Shown here: positions 45,960 to 57,298 of the stretch, piece after piece
Layout: each line of letters opens with the position of its first letter
How positions within the stretch are numbered: position 1 is the stretch's first letter
Assembly: GCF_000315625.1 (NCBI RefSeq)
Contig: NW_005434539.1
Location: 3,263-67,262 of the forward strand
Length of the DNA stretch: 64,000 nt
Source: Guillardia theta CCMP2712
Lineage: Eukaryota > Cryptophyceae > Pyrenomonadales > Geminigeraceae
Direction of reading: 5' to 3'
Program-made: the position numbers and the translations under genes
Notes under the pieces: model-generated
The model's database searches: none
What the model was told of the DNA's origin: nothing
What the model saw: only the letters and a program-made list of their open reading frames with translations

Positions 45960-46754
45960 TTAAATAGCGCTAACGGACAGGCGCAGAGTAACGGTAAGCC
46001 GGGGCCGGGCACACCGTTCAGTGACTGGCAAGTCAGCCTGTCACGCTGGCGAGTCACGTTAGCACTCAGTTGCCGGGCGAGTACCGTGTATACCGTAGTA
46101 CCGTGTACTCCGTACGCGGTCCGAGCCGCCCCGGGCCTCGGAGCCTGACTCAGACGGTAAGCTAGGCCGCCGGTCCGGCGGGCCGGGCTACTACCGTACG
46201 GTACTGAGTGCTGATCGGAGGCTCCGTCCTGAGTCAGTCGGATCCGATCATCGGGAATCATCGCCCCATGACTCAAGTTGGATCGGACGGCGGCGCCGCC
46301 GGGACCGACTCGCTCGGACCGTCGCCGGGTCGACCGTGCCCCGCCGCGTCACGCCGGTGCTCAGTGCTGCCAGCTTATCGAGTCGGACTGACTCCGGGCC
46401 CGCAAACGCCGCACCGCCGCCGCCGACGGTCTGCGGCACACCGTACGGTCTCAGCCGTGGCCGGCGGCCACTGAGCCTGTGAGTGACGCCAGGTGGCTGA
46501 GCCTGACAGTGACTGGCCGCGGCCCGGGGGCCGCCGGCCTGGGGCCAGCGCCGTCGGAGTCCGAGCCGGCGGCACCGTTTGCAGTGACCGGCGTGGCTGC
46601 GGCCGGCCGCAGTAGTGCCCGGCCGGCCAGCCGGCAGTGGCTCCGAGGCTCGCTGTGCCGTAGTATGGTCTTATCTTTGCTCTTCTCGCCGCGCAGTCTG
46701 GCCCGGCAGCCTGCAGCGCGACAGTGCGGCAGGGTCAAGCCTCCTCCGAGTCGA
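45960..46754. promoter_or_regulatory. GC-rich palindromic-word island F upstream of IFT121
   Basis: Dense in TACCGTGTACTCCG, ACTACCGTACGGTACTGAG, GGGCCGGGC and GACTCAG words. It begins 195 bp upstream of the IFT121 start. No gene is supported. Confidence 0.5.
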
Positions 46755-47073
46755 CTCTCCTGATTGTCCTCGTACTGATTTTTGACTTAACCGAGTCAAG
46801 TTTGAGTAAAGACGGCCTACTACCGTACCGTAACCGTCTTACCTCGAAGGCTTCAGTCCGCCGGAACTTAAATGCTGGGTCCGTCCGTCCCGCTTAAAAC
46901 CTTTTGGATGGGATGCATTGTTGTCGAAACTCAGTCTGGTAAAAAGTTTACGTTTTATTCCAAGCCTTGAGTCATCTTTAACTATATTTCATCCCTCCTC
47001 ACCGCTCGCGACCATTCAGCATCACACTTTACTCAAAGTTAAGTTAAAATCAGTACGAGGACAATCAGGAGAG
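46755..47073. mobile_element. Putative 0.32-kb terminal-inverted-repeat element carrying the island motif
   Basis: The left end (46755-46811) reads CTCTCCTGATTGTCCTCGTA then CTGATTTT, followed by an AT-rich motif and GAGTAAAG. The right end (47027-47073) is its reverse complement apart from a six-base difference in the motif. The about 46-bp arms enclose 215 bp with no reading frame of note. Target-site duplications are not obvious. It may be a MITE-like element or a large hairpin-forming regulatory site. Confidence 0.5.
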
Positions 47074-47473
47074 CACAATCAGGATGCAGTCGAAGTCTCT
47101 AAATTCGGTCACGGCAAAGACCGTACACAACTACTCAGTGAACATATAAAGCCCGTTGAAGCGATTTAATAATAATTGTCAGAAACTTGTGAACAATCAA
47201 AATAAAATACGGAGCACTTTTAGCGACGTGGCTTATCAACCAGCTCTCGCTGATATCATTCTTTATAAGCACACTTTGATTCGGTTTGATACGCCATGGT
47301 GCTTTCAGCAGCAATCAAGAGTTTCCGGTCGTTTCACCTCTAACAGCCTTCCTGAACTTTCAAAAAGGGAGATCGAAAGACAAACTTGATTTGTGAAGAT
47401 CTAAACAACACAAGCATTCAATAAACACAAGATAAAGTCGACCAACCCCATTGTTTTACAGGTTGCAATGATA
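47074..47473. other. AT-richer spacer downstream of RWP-RK gene 1
   Basis: Short Asn/Lys-rich frames occur but none has recognisable features. Likely 3' flank of the minus-strand RWP-RK gene. Confidence 0.4.
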
Positions 47474-48145
47474 TCAAATCTCAACATCCTCCTGGTTTCT
47501 CTCCACGAACGACGCTATCCAATCTGCCGTGTACGCCCACCCCGCATCCTCTCCCTCCTCCCCCTCTCCCTCCTTGAGAAAGCTCCCCTCCCTCCAAAAG
47601 CTTCCCGACGATGTCGAGTCTTCCAGTAAAAACTCAAGCACCTCGTCCGAGCTGTCCGTGCACGCGCTCTCCTCCTCCGTGCCTTGCTCCTGTCGAGGCT
47701 GCATAGCGTGGGCTATGCTTGTGATGCCATGATCTGCAACTCTTGCTACTGCCGTGCTGCTAGTGGGATGACGCTCGCCGTGTGAGCCTGCTTCTGCTCC
47801 TCCCTCTCCCTGACGTGCGTCCTGACTGCTGTACGTCCTCCTCGTGTACGGCCAGCGGGCGATGCCGATACGCCTGCAAGCGCTCTTGAGGCTCGTAAGA
47901 GACACGCCCTGATCGCATCGCACAGTCAGCCGGCACACAGCACAAGCATGGTGGGGCCTCACCAGGAAGGCGGCGGCGTCCTCTTGACTACGGGAGAAGA
48001 GAGGCTGCAAGGATTCGAGGGAGATGCTGACGGGGGGGAGGAGATCGCCGGGGGTAGAGCGAGATGTGGTGCGAGGGCGGGGCTGAATGGAGACAACAAG
48101 AGGGGGAGGGGGCGGGAAGGATATGTGGACGGGAGCGAACGCCAT
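47474..48145 (-). CDS. RWP-RK domain transcription factor, paralogue 1
   Basis: ATG at 48145 gives MAFAPVHISFPPPPP. RWP-RK factors are nuclear regulators of nitrogen response or gametogenesis in algae and plants. Removing a 54-nt GT-AG intron (47909-47962), which is in frame and stop-free, gives SRSQEDAAAFL joined to GVSLTSLKSACRRIGIARWP, then YTRR: the standard RWP-RK spacing with RWPYTRR in place of RWPxRK. The rest is an acidic Ser/Glu-rich region (SACTDSSDEVLEFLLEDS) and the tail TADWIASFVERNQEDVEI. If the intron is retained, the domain has an 18-residue insert. The core is nearly identical in DNA to 56621-57298. An exon upstream of 48145 is possible. Confidence 0.85.
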   Translation of the reverse strand: MAFAPVHISFPPPPPLVVSIQPRPRTTSRSTPGDLLPPVSISLESLQPLFSRSQEDAAAFLVRPHHACAVCRLTVRCDQGVSLTSLKSACRRIGIARWPYTRRTYSSQDARQGEGGAEAGSHGERHPTSSTAVARVADHGITSIAHAMQPRQEQGTEEESACTDSSDEVLEFLLEDSTSSGSFWREGSFLKEGEGEEGEDAGWAYTADWIASFVERNQEDVEI

Positions 48146-49440
48146 GGCGAGCACGGAAGTGGTTGGTGCACGCGAGAGGGGACTCTCAATACAAAACACT
48201 CAGATAGTCGGGAGAACTTCCCGAACTGGGCTTATCGCGAAGCGTTGCGAGGTGAGACCAGGATTGCGGAGGTTCTATGAAACGACTTATGTTTCAAGTT
48301 GCTGGGGGATGATTTGTAGTTGAACCGTCGCATACTGAGCTGAGCGACTGTACGACTGGTCATAGAGCTTTGGATAGATACAGTTCTGTGCGGCTGCGGC
48401 CGCCGTCCGATCCGATGAGAGTCACCGGGGGCGCCGCGGGCCGGTGATCGGACCCGCCGCCGGGGGGCCACCGTGATAACGGTACGGTCCGGTCACGGCA
48501 CTCAACGCCGCCGTACTATCATATCCTTTCACTCAATCAAGCCTAAGGAACGGTTACTGAGTTAGTAAAACTGATCACGGTACGAGGACCGTGACAATTA
48601 ACTGAGTTAGCCCGGATTCAGAGCAGACCGGGTACTACCGGCGGGCGGCGCCCGGCCGCTACCGTACGGTCACCCGGGTTTTACTGAGTGCGGTAGTACA
48701 GAGCGGCCTGCCAGCCGCCGGGAGGCCCTTCCGAAGTTCGGCTGAGCCGGGAGCCGGGAGCCTGACGGCCGCCGGTGTGCAGTATCGGATTGGACCGTCC
48801 CGGATCGTCACGGCGTCGTGCCAGCGGCGCCGGCGAGAGAAGAAAAGACGGCCCGTACAGTGAGAAAAACTTGTATCAGCGAGTGACATTGGCATTCAAG
48901 TTCCTAGACCGGGAAGTTCGGACCGCCGCCCCAAGTTTCTGCCGTGCCGTACGGTACGGTACGGTAGGCCCTCACTCGGGTCAGCCAGGCACAGCCTGTG
49001 AGCTGCTCAGTGACTCGGCCCCCGGGCCGGGAGAGCAGCCCGGCCGGGATGAGGGCCGACAGGGAAGCGCCCCAAACGCATGAGAGGGATGGGAGGTAGC
49101 GCGAGGGAGGAGGCGCGAGGGAGGAGGCGCGGAGTGAGAATGACGAACAACATGGCAGATTTTGATGCACCCATGGCTTTCTGAGGTCACAAGAGAGCAA
49201 TGCCGCGGGGAGCTCGTCGAGGGATGAATCCTGTACTTTCACACAATGACACGATAAAGAAACCCTGACATTTCACCATCGATCCTGCCCCTCCCCCCCT
49301 CCCAGAACTCTTGCTGGGCTATAGGGATTCTTGTCTTCTTCTCCACTATTGTAAACGGAGGGCTGGACAAGTCCGCACTAGGATCTTTCCCTTCCATTGC
49401 CCCTACAGGTAACGATTGCTCATGTTTTTGCTCCCTTGTT
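48146..49440. promoter_or_regulatory. Divergent intergenic region with GC-rich island G
   Basis: Island words (TACCGTACGGTCACCCGGG, CGTACGGTACGGTACGGTAG, GCCGCCGGGAGG) run from about 48400 to 49070 between RWP-RK gene 1 and the beta-helix-like gene. No convincing gene; 49080-49440 shows nothing clear. Confidence 0.45.
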
Positions 49441-49449
49441 TGCTCCCAG

Positions 49450-52400
49450 ACCAGAGGCTGAGGAGATTTCGAAGGCCTGCGAGTCGTTCTCAGGCCGACG
49501 CTGTGCTTGCGAGGAGGGCTGCCGGGTGCAAAGAAGGCAACCGACGAGGACTGGAGCCAGGAGTCAGAGGAATATGATGATGACAACAATGCGCAGGTCA
49601 GCTCCCCGTCTTGTGTGCTCAGTCTTACTGTAAGGCAGATAAACCAAGCCTGGGAGCAATACCTTGACGAGCAGAGGCTGGTGGATGAGATGCGGACACG
49701 TTGCTGTGCCTATGAGCTCTGATGCCCTTGCACAGAGGGATCCGCCTGAGGGCAGTGACGGATCAGAAGCCGAGGACGATCCATGGGAAGAGGGAGGAAT
49801 GTGAGATGGACGACGTGTGCACACGCAGCGATGTGGCTGACGGGAATGCGTGCGAGCAGACGCGAACGAGCAGGAGGGCAGAGGGCTGATGATGGGGAGA
49901 CACAGATCAGGGATCGGTGTTGTGCTGTGGTGACATGTAGGGGAGACCAATGCCTGTTGGCAGAACTCTCAACGGAGATCGAGAGATCAAGGGCCAAGAT
50001 GGCAAGCAGTCCAATGGTGAAGAAAGGTAGTGCGGCACGTGCTGTCATGCTCGTGTTGATGCAGCTTGTTGTATTGCAGCGATGAAGCAGAGGGCTCCTC
50101 GGACAGTAACAAGTACTTGGACGAATCGGCTGATTCAGATGGCCTGCACCATAAGAGCAAGTTCGATGAAGTCCACCAGAGCTCGACGACGAAAGAAGAG
50201 TTCAAAGTTAGCATCGATATGCTCAGAAGGAAAGGTGCTCCCTGATACCTTGTTGAGAATGACGACGAGACAGGTGGCATGAAGAGATGAAAAATCAGCA
50301 ATTAGACCAGATGAAGAGTAATCTGCTGCAGGGAGATACACAGGTTGTTCTTGTTCTTGTCTCCTTTGCTGCTTCCTTGTTCCTTAATCCTTTTTCTCTT
50401 CTTTTTCGTTGATCTTCTCATCATGCAGGCCGCACTTCAAAGCATCCACAAAGCAAACATCCGAAGTCGGGACTTCAACATGACCAACCTACTCGAATTT
50501 GGTTTCAAGTGCTTGAACGATTCCCATCCCCGGGGATCAGGCTTGATTGGACTATCGCCCGAGGAGGAAAAACGACTGGTGTACGACGAGCAGGTAGTGT
50601 CGTGCTTCATCAGTCACTAGATGGGGGCTGATGGACAATGGAACCTAGTTGACTAGTCAGGACCTCTACAAGATGTACAGGTGAAGTGTTTTCTGAAAGC
50701 TGTGAGGCTGATTGAGCCTTGACGCTTCTCTTGTAGTGGGTGGGACCCGATGGAGATCATGGAAGATTTCCGTCATCTTGAGGCCAAGATGAACACGATC
50801 AGGGTCCCAGCAGAAGTGAGTTCCTTTGCCGCCAGCATACAGATGCTGAAACGACGCTCAGATCGAAGACCTCAAGAGCGCAGTCTTCCTGAGTCTGGAA
50901 ATGGGGAGGAGGCTGCTGGTCAGCCCGGGAGACTACCAGTGGAAGGACAGGTGAACTTTCTGCGCACGTTCATATCAGCTCATTGCTGGAAACTAATCTG
51001 CCCTGCCAGGCTGATCATCGAGTCCTCCAGCGCCGACACGAAGCTGAAGCTGTTTGGAGGAGACTGCGTTATAGAGGATCTGAAGCAGTTCGAGGTCGGA
51101 GGCAGCATCGGAGCACACACACGACTCTGGGGACAGTGGGCGTTGCACAGGTAGGGAGCCCTGAGCTCTCGAATTGTGCCCCGTTCTATTGTCAGTTGAC
51201 GGCGTTCGCTCAGCGGAACCTGGGGGACCATGTACAACGCTTCCTTTGTGCATGAGCTGGAGACTAGGTAGGCAGGAGGAGGAAGAGAGCGGCAGCGGTG
51301 TGGGGCGGAGGGAGGGGTTAATCGAACCTGCCACAGGGGAGGGGCTGCACTGTTTATCATCGTGGGAGGGACAACAGCATTTCCATGGTCCTTCTATGGA
51401 GTTCAGGTCTGTCTTGCAGCCCTCCTCCCTCCTCCCTCCTCCCTCCCTTCTCCCATCCCTTCCTTACCTTTCCCTCTCCTCCTTTTTCTTCTGCTGCTCA
51501 CTCGGGTGCAGGCTCGCTGCAGCGGAGGAATCTCCATACTTCAGGCCCAGACCTCCTTTACCTCCATCATCGGCTCCATCGTTGTGAGACATCCTCTCTT
51601 CTTTCCCGTGTACCCTCCGACAACCTCCTCCTCTTCTGCCGTTCCTCGTCACGACTCTACCGTCTCTCCTCACTTCCCTCCGTCTCTCCTAGCAGCTTCT
51701 TCCTCCTCCTCCCTTCCTGCCCTCACCAAGTTCATCGCAGGGGGGGGCATCGTCCGACCTCAACGAGACAGCCACCTACGGCATGGTGCTTATGGAACAG
51801 GCACACAGTATCCTGCAAGCCTCCACGCTGGGGTATGCGGAGATCTCCGGGATCCGCCTGCTGGGGGATGGGGTGGCGGTGCTGGACAAGTGCATCGTCT
51901 CAGGATGCAAGTTTGGGTTCAAACTGTCCGATCGCTGCAAGACGCTAGTGAGGAACTCGACGTTTGTTGACAACAACGTGTCTGCCTTCTACGTCGAGGA
52001 CGAGCTGGAGCAAGGTGAGGACGGAGGGACAGAGGGGAGGAGGGAGCCATGGAAGGGACGGAAGGGACGGGAGGGACAGGAAGGACGGGGAATCGAAAGG
52101 GAGAGGGGAGGGAGGATAGAAATGTGCGAAAGAAACAAACAGAGATAGAAACACAGATAGAAAGTTTCTCTCTTCCCTCTTACAACTCGCATTCCAGAAA
52201 TCCAGGTGCCGACCTCTCTGGTTCAGATGGTTGTCGCATACTCGAATGTCATTCCCAACTCTTCACTCCCGGCGGAGACAAAGAGGTCTCTACCCAGCAG
52301 GATGATCCAGCGAGTTTGGCACCAGAGGGCCCTTCCTGGGACTCTGCTGGAGAAGGTGGAGGCAGTGAACTGGCACTGTGTGTTGATGTTGGCTTCAGGG

Positions 52401-55400
52401 AAACAATTTCCTTCCCCTTGCAAACATCACCGAGGATCAGGTTGACCCCTTCGCCAACAAGAGCATTGACTTGTTCAGGAGCGAGATCTTGTTCAAGGAC
52501 CAGGAGGAGCCTGAACAGGCCGCAAAGAAGCCCTTCGCCCCTGTCCAACATGACCACCTCCTCGTTCCCGTCCCCGAGGATAAAGCAGCGGCTGATGCGT
52601 ACAGGAGGCTGCAGAAGTTCATTGACAGGTACACGGTCCATGACTATGAATCAAGACTGTGCTGACTGACAACTTTCGTAAGGAACGGGTGTAGGAAGAT
52701 CTTGGCGAGAGCAAACGAGATCAACTCGCGCAATCTGACTTCCCCCTTCGTCTTCATGGTCTGCCCTTGCCCCTTCTTCCTCACCGGTATGACCCTTGCT
52801 TCAGACGAACTCGACAGGTTTCGTTGTCGTGAACTCTCAAACTCGGGAAGAGGTTGTAACATGGATGTCAGCCGTCTGCTTGCTGACTTAGTGTGTCTCA
52901 GGTTGCCGCATGGGACAAGATTGAAGCCGGGAGACCGTGAGTGACGTTTCTAACGAGCACAGAAGAGCTGAGATGATATTGAAGATACGAAGTCTTGATC
53001 TCTTGCCCTTCCTGCCACGTCAGGTTGCTCCCCCTCCGCTCTCTCAGACCCGACTGAAAGTTCATCGCAGGAGCCGCGTGAGATCAGGGCTGACGGGGAA
53101 GCTGCGGTGCAACAAGTGCAGGGCAGTCTTTCCTCGCGAGAAGACAGCAGCGGGTTAGCAGACGAGGCGCAGACGCTGCGATGACACGTCAGCAGGTGTG
53201 ACGTGCGTCGGGATAGACCCCAAGGTCGACAAGTGTATGCGGGAGAATGTTGTCGGAGACAGCATACAAGAGGTGCGATGCAAGGCTTGCTCCTGTTGTC
53301 CTGTCCCGTCCTCCGCTCCCTGCTGCCTCGATCACCTGACCTCCAGCTAGGTCGATGCTACCACTCACGCTATCCTTCCCCTCCCCGGGAACAAGTTTGC
53401 AGTTGTGAAGAGACCTGAGAAGATTGATGTGGAGAAAGAGAAAACGTCGAACAAAACAAGCCTGGCAGCCCAGCTGCAGGAGATCAAGAAGAAGGCTTCA
53501 GATGCACATCAGAACAAGTCAACCACGAGCCCTTGGATGGAAAACATGGCCAAGTTGCTGGAGAAAGGGAAGGTTGAGTGGAACTTGGAGACACGGGAGA
53601 TGGTAAGGAGGGAGGACAGATGAGCGAGGTTCGTATGCTCACCTTGACTGCAGATGTTCAACTCGAAGAATGAAGAGAAAGAGAAGGAGGAGGAGAAAGC
53701 AAAAGAGCCGGAGCAAACAAGGTTCGTGCGAGCTTGTCCCGAGGCCTCTTGAGACTGATAGCTTCAATGCTGTGTCGCTGCTCCCCATGGCAGGGAAGAG
53801 GTGGAGGGTCCAGGTGAGAGAGATCAGGCTGGGTAAGACCGTCTGACGCGAGCTTGGCAGAGCTGGAGAGGAAGGAGGAGGAGACCGGTCCTCGTCTGAC
53901 GCTCATGACTGGTGCTGGGCATGAAACGACAAGCTCTCGGGTGAGCTTTTCTCACTGTGATTGCAGGGAATACAACTGGAAATCCCATTGTCGATCGCGT
54001 TCTCAAAGATCAGGTCAGCCTGTACCATGTGCTGATAGCATCTGACACGACGGCTGTCATCAGGGAGTAATCATGACTGGTGATGACCGTCCGTTCGGTA
54101 TCAGAAGCCCGACAGACGTTCGTCAAGAGGTGGAGGAGTCAAGAGATGGAGAGCTAGCAGCCCGCCAGGTCAAGGACGCGTACACTACCCAGGACGTGGA
54201 AGAAGGGAATGAGCAGGAGCATGCAGCAGGGAAGGGAGCAAGTGCATCATGGGATGCTGTAAAGGAAGGAAAGGATGACTTGGAATGGTCGGATTCACAA
54301 CAAGATTCTTCACAAGTCCAGAAGGACATTGAAAGAGCTTATCTCCAGTATAAACAACAACACCCCGTCAATCCCCAGGTCAGGTCTTGCTCAATCAAAA
54401 ATGAAGTTGATGATGGTTGTGGTTGTGGTTGTGTGTTGGATTGTGAGTGGTGAGGAGAAGTATTGTTAGAGAATGTGATCATCGAAGGTTTTGTTTTATG
54501 ATTAGACATGATATCGCGTTTTTTGATTGTGAGACATTTTTCAGTTGATCAAGGAGATGAGGCAATATCGGCAAAATTTGTCTGATATTCAGGTCGATAA
54601 GCTGACTTGAAATGCCGCGTGCTGAAATTTTCTACATTGATCAGAACTACACCTTCGACTTCAACTTCACAGGAGGCGAGAAATTCCGAGACAACGCCCA
54701 AGTGCTTTCCGCGGCTTTTGAGATGTGGAAGAAGAAATCGAAGGGGAGAGGAAAGGCGGAGCAAGACATTGTTCTTGGAGACAACGAGCTGCAGGGGGAA
54801 GACAAGGAGGACGAGGAGGACGAAGAATATTCGGCGGACGAGGAGGGGGTCAGAGGGCTTGAGCCTTCGCTGCTCAAGAGCTTCAGGCGGCAGGTGCTGA
54901 CTGGAGTGCACCGAGCATGCTTGTCACTTTCAACTTGTAGATGGAAACTGCGGAGAACTTCTTTCAGAGTGTTGTAGGTCGCAAGGTGACGGCGGAGGAA
55001 GTGGAGGAGGAGAACCAGAGGAACAAGTGGAGTGGTTGGACAGGAAGAGGGAGGTGGAGCTCAGTTGAGAGTGACGGGGGGGGGAGGGCTTCAGTAGGAG
55101 CAGGAGCAGCAGGGGAAGATTCTAATCACTTTTGTTAGTTCGACAACCCAGAGGAGCAACAGAGTACAGGTGCTCCTTCTCCCCTTCCCCTACCCCTGCT
55201 CCGCTCCCCATCCTCCACGTTCACAAGCTGCCTTCCAGCGCAACTATTCTTCCCTCTTCCTTGTCTAGGCTGCGCACGCCTTTCCATCATATCCAGCCAT
55301 GCTCTTCCTTTTGTTTGGTCGCTCTTGCAGCTACCTACTGCTCTGAGTCGTGATTGGGCGGGCTGACGGCAAGACTGGCAGGACAAGAGCTTCGCTCGCA

Positions 55401-55837
55401 TTTCATAGAGCTTGGAAAGATGAAGACCGAGCTACACGAACCTGACGAGCCTTGGGTGCCGTCCTCCCTCCCTCCCTCCCTCTGCCTCTTCCTATCTCCT
55501 CTCTCCCTCTTCCTTTCTTTTCCTTCCCTTTCTCCCTCCTCCACCTCCTCCCCCGACCCGCACCTCCTGTTCTTGAAATGGTTGCTCGCAATCTGACTCT
55601 CATCATTCCAGCCTGAGGAGCTCAGGGAGCAGGTGCACGACCTCAAGCTGAAGCTGAAGCAGCTCATGTCAGAGATTTGGATCTACTGCGAGTCTGGAGG
55701 CTTCGAGAGGGTAAGAGAAAACCTTCTTTAAGAGAAACCCTCCTGGCTTCCTGCTTGACTCGTCCTAACAGGGTGAGCCTGTGGATGTACCGGCGATGAT
55801 GAAGACTCTGCGCACAATGGGCCTCATGGACAGATGA
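49450..55837 (+). CDS. Large multi-exon protein with acidic N-terminus, beta-helix-like middle and coiled-coil tail; function unknown
   Basis: Many exons with about 50-nt introns. Readable parts, in order: acidic TDEDWSQESEEYDDDNNAQ (near 49540); SDEAEGSSDSNKYLDESADS (50080); AALQSIHKANIRSRDFNMTN (50430); DLKSAVFLSLEMGRRLLVSP (50865); a repeat-rich stretch (ARLIIESSSADTKLKLFGGD, GISILQAQTSFTSIIGS, ISGIRLLGDGVAVLDKCIVS, RNSTFVDNNVSAFYVED) with the cadence of a right-handed beta-helix; LRCNKCRAVFPREKT, a possible zinc-ribbon half; PWMENMAKLLEKGKVEWNLE; NPIVDRVLKDQG; a charged region; and a final PEELREQVHDLKLKLKQLMS coil ending at TGA 55835-55837. Phase-matched introns 54592-54642 and 54900-54947 support one gene rather than two. 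The start is uncertain. Not assigned to a family; beta-helix proteins of the SHCBP1/F-box type are a possible comparison. Confidence 0.55.
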
Positions 55838-55849
55838 CTTCCGACATGC

Positions 55850-56240
55850 GCACGATCACGCTGATAGCATGCCGCTCCAGTGCTCGCTGCTAGTACCAGG
55901 CCGCACTGAAGTAATAGATCAAAGGTGTCGCTCTCAGAGTTGCCTGTGTCGTTGGCCGCAGTCTTCACTGAGTCCCGCCGGGCAGTGAAGCCTGCGGCCA
56001 GTGTGAGTACCGCATGCCAGGCCATCACGCGGCTGACAGTGAGCCTCCGAATCTGGCCCAATGATCCGATCGGGGGCCGCACACCGAGTCGGGGCCCAGT
56101 AGTGGCCCCAGCGTACTGGCCGCGGGCAGGCCGCTAGCCGCTGACTCAGTGAGCCTTGCCTCCGGCGGCAGTGCCGGCGGCGGGCCGCGGCCTGGCCGGG
56201 CGGCGCCCCGGCGGAGCACCGGCCGTTGAATAATAATTGC
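55850..56240. promoter_or_regulatory. GC-rich island H upstream of RWP-RK gene 2
   Basis: Rich in GGCCGCAG, GCCGGCGGCGGGCCGCGG and GACTCAGTGAGCC words, between the end of the beta-helix-like gene and RWP-RK gene 2. Confidence 0.45.
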
Positions 56241-56620
56241 TCGGAGGGCCGCCTCGTAAAGCCTTTTTAGGTTGAATATCTTTCTGTGGAGGGTTTAAAA
56301 GTGTACCTCGTATGACTGGTTCGCCTAAAAACAGCCGAAAGGTATCCCAATGAAATGGCGATATTTCAGTTTTGAAAAAGTTGCGGGCATCCCCAAATAT
56401 CAAAAAGACGTGATTTCACAGAAGCTCTAGACCTCTCGATTCGAAATCCTTGAGTTTCACAAACCGCTGGCAAATCAGCAACCCTTGGCCAGGGGAAGCA
56501 GCGGAGTCTCGTCTGTCTGACTTCCTTGATCTCCCCCTCTCTCCCGTCGTCCTTGCTCCATCCACTGACACCTCCCTTCACTTCACTGTCCTTCCAGTCC
56601 CTGCTGAGCAAGTTGCACAT

Positions 56621-57298
56621 ATGGCAATCCCTCCTGCCCACCTTCCCTTTCCTCCTCCTCCTCCTCAAGTCGTGACCATCAACCCCCGCCCTCGCAACAC
56701 ATCTCGCTCTACCCCCGGCGATCTCCTCCCCCCCGTCAGCGTCTCCCTCGAATCCTTGCAGCCTCTCTTCTCCCGTAGTCAAGAGGACGCCGCCGCCTTC
56801 CTGGTGAGGCCCCACCATGCTTGTGCTGTGCGCTGGCTGACTGTGCGATGCGATCAGGGCGTGTCTCTTACGAGCCTCAAGAGCGCTTGCAGGCGTATCG
56901 GCATCGCCCGCTGGCCGTACACGAGGAGGACGTACAGCAGTCTGGACGCACGTCAGATAGAAGGAGAAGTAGAGGAAGATCAGATTGCCGTCCGCCCCGG
57001 ACAGTCTCCTAGTATGATGAGTTCTGTAGATGGCACAGAGAGTCAAAGTGACACCACGATGTTCGATCAAGTCGACGAGGAAGAGCAAAGTGGAGGAGAC
57101 AGAAACGAGGATTGGAACGTCTATCTTGAACTTAATTCTCCTCATAATCGTGACGACCAATATGGACAAGGCGAGGAGAAGCAGGGAGAGATAGATGGAT
57201 TGCGGCAGGCTCCGCTTTCAGGAGAAAGGCTCTTCACACCTGAGTGGTTGGCTCTATTTATGCGGCTAACGGACGAAGACATTGAGCTAGGGTTCTGA
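56621..57298 (+). CDS. RWP-RK domain transcription factor, paralogue 2
   Basis: ATG at 56621 aligns with the paralogue start (MAIPPAHLPFPPPPP). A 54-nt in-frame GT-AG intron (56804-56857) separates SRSQEDAAAFL from GVSLTSLKSACRRIGIARWP, followed by YTRR. About 225 residues if unspliced, 207 if spliced. The C-terminal region is acidic (DQVDEEEQSGGDRNEDW) and ends FTPEWLALFMRLTDEDIELG. From about 56715 to 56960 the DNA, intron included, is almost identical to the inverted copy at 47474-48145, while the flanking coding parts differ. Likely a nuclear DNA-binding regulator. Confidence 0.85.
   Translation: MAIPPAHLPFPPPPPQVVTINPRPRNTSRSTPGDLLPPVSVSLESLQPLFSRSQEDAAAFLVRPHHACAVRWLTVRCDQGVSLTSLKSACRRIGIARWPYTRRTYSSLDARQIEGEVEEDQIAVRPGQSPSMMSSVDGTESQSDTTMFDQVDEEEQSGGDRNEDWNVYLELNSPHNRDDQYGQGEEKQGEIDGLRQAPLSGERLFTPEWLALFMRLTDEDIELGF

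Noticed and set aside
47156-47389. 77-codon frame in the AT-rich spacer
   Set aside because: No recognisable domain or splice context.
56366-57169. 267-codon minus-strand frame
   Set aside because: Antisense of RWP-RK gene 2; the match to 47948-48280 on the + strand only reflects the duplicated DNA.
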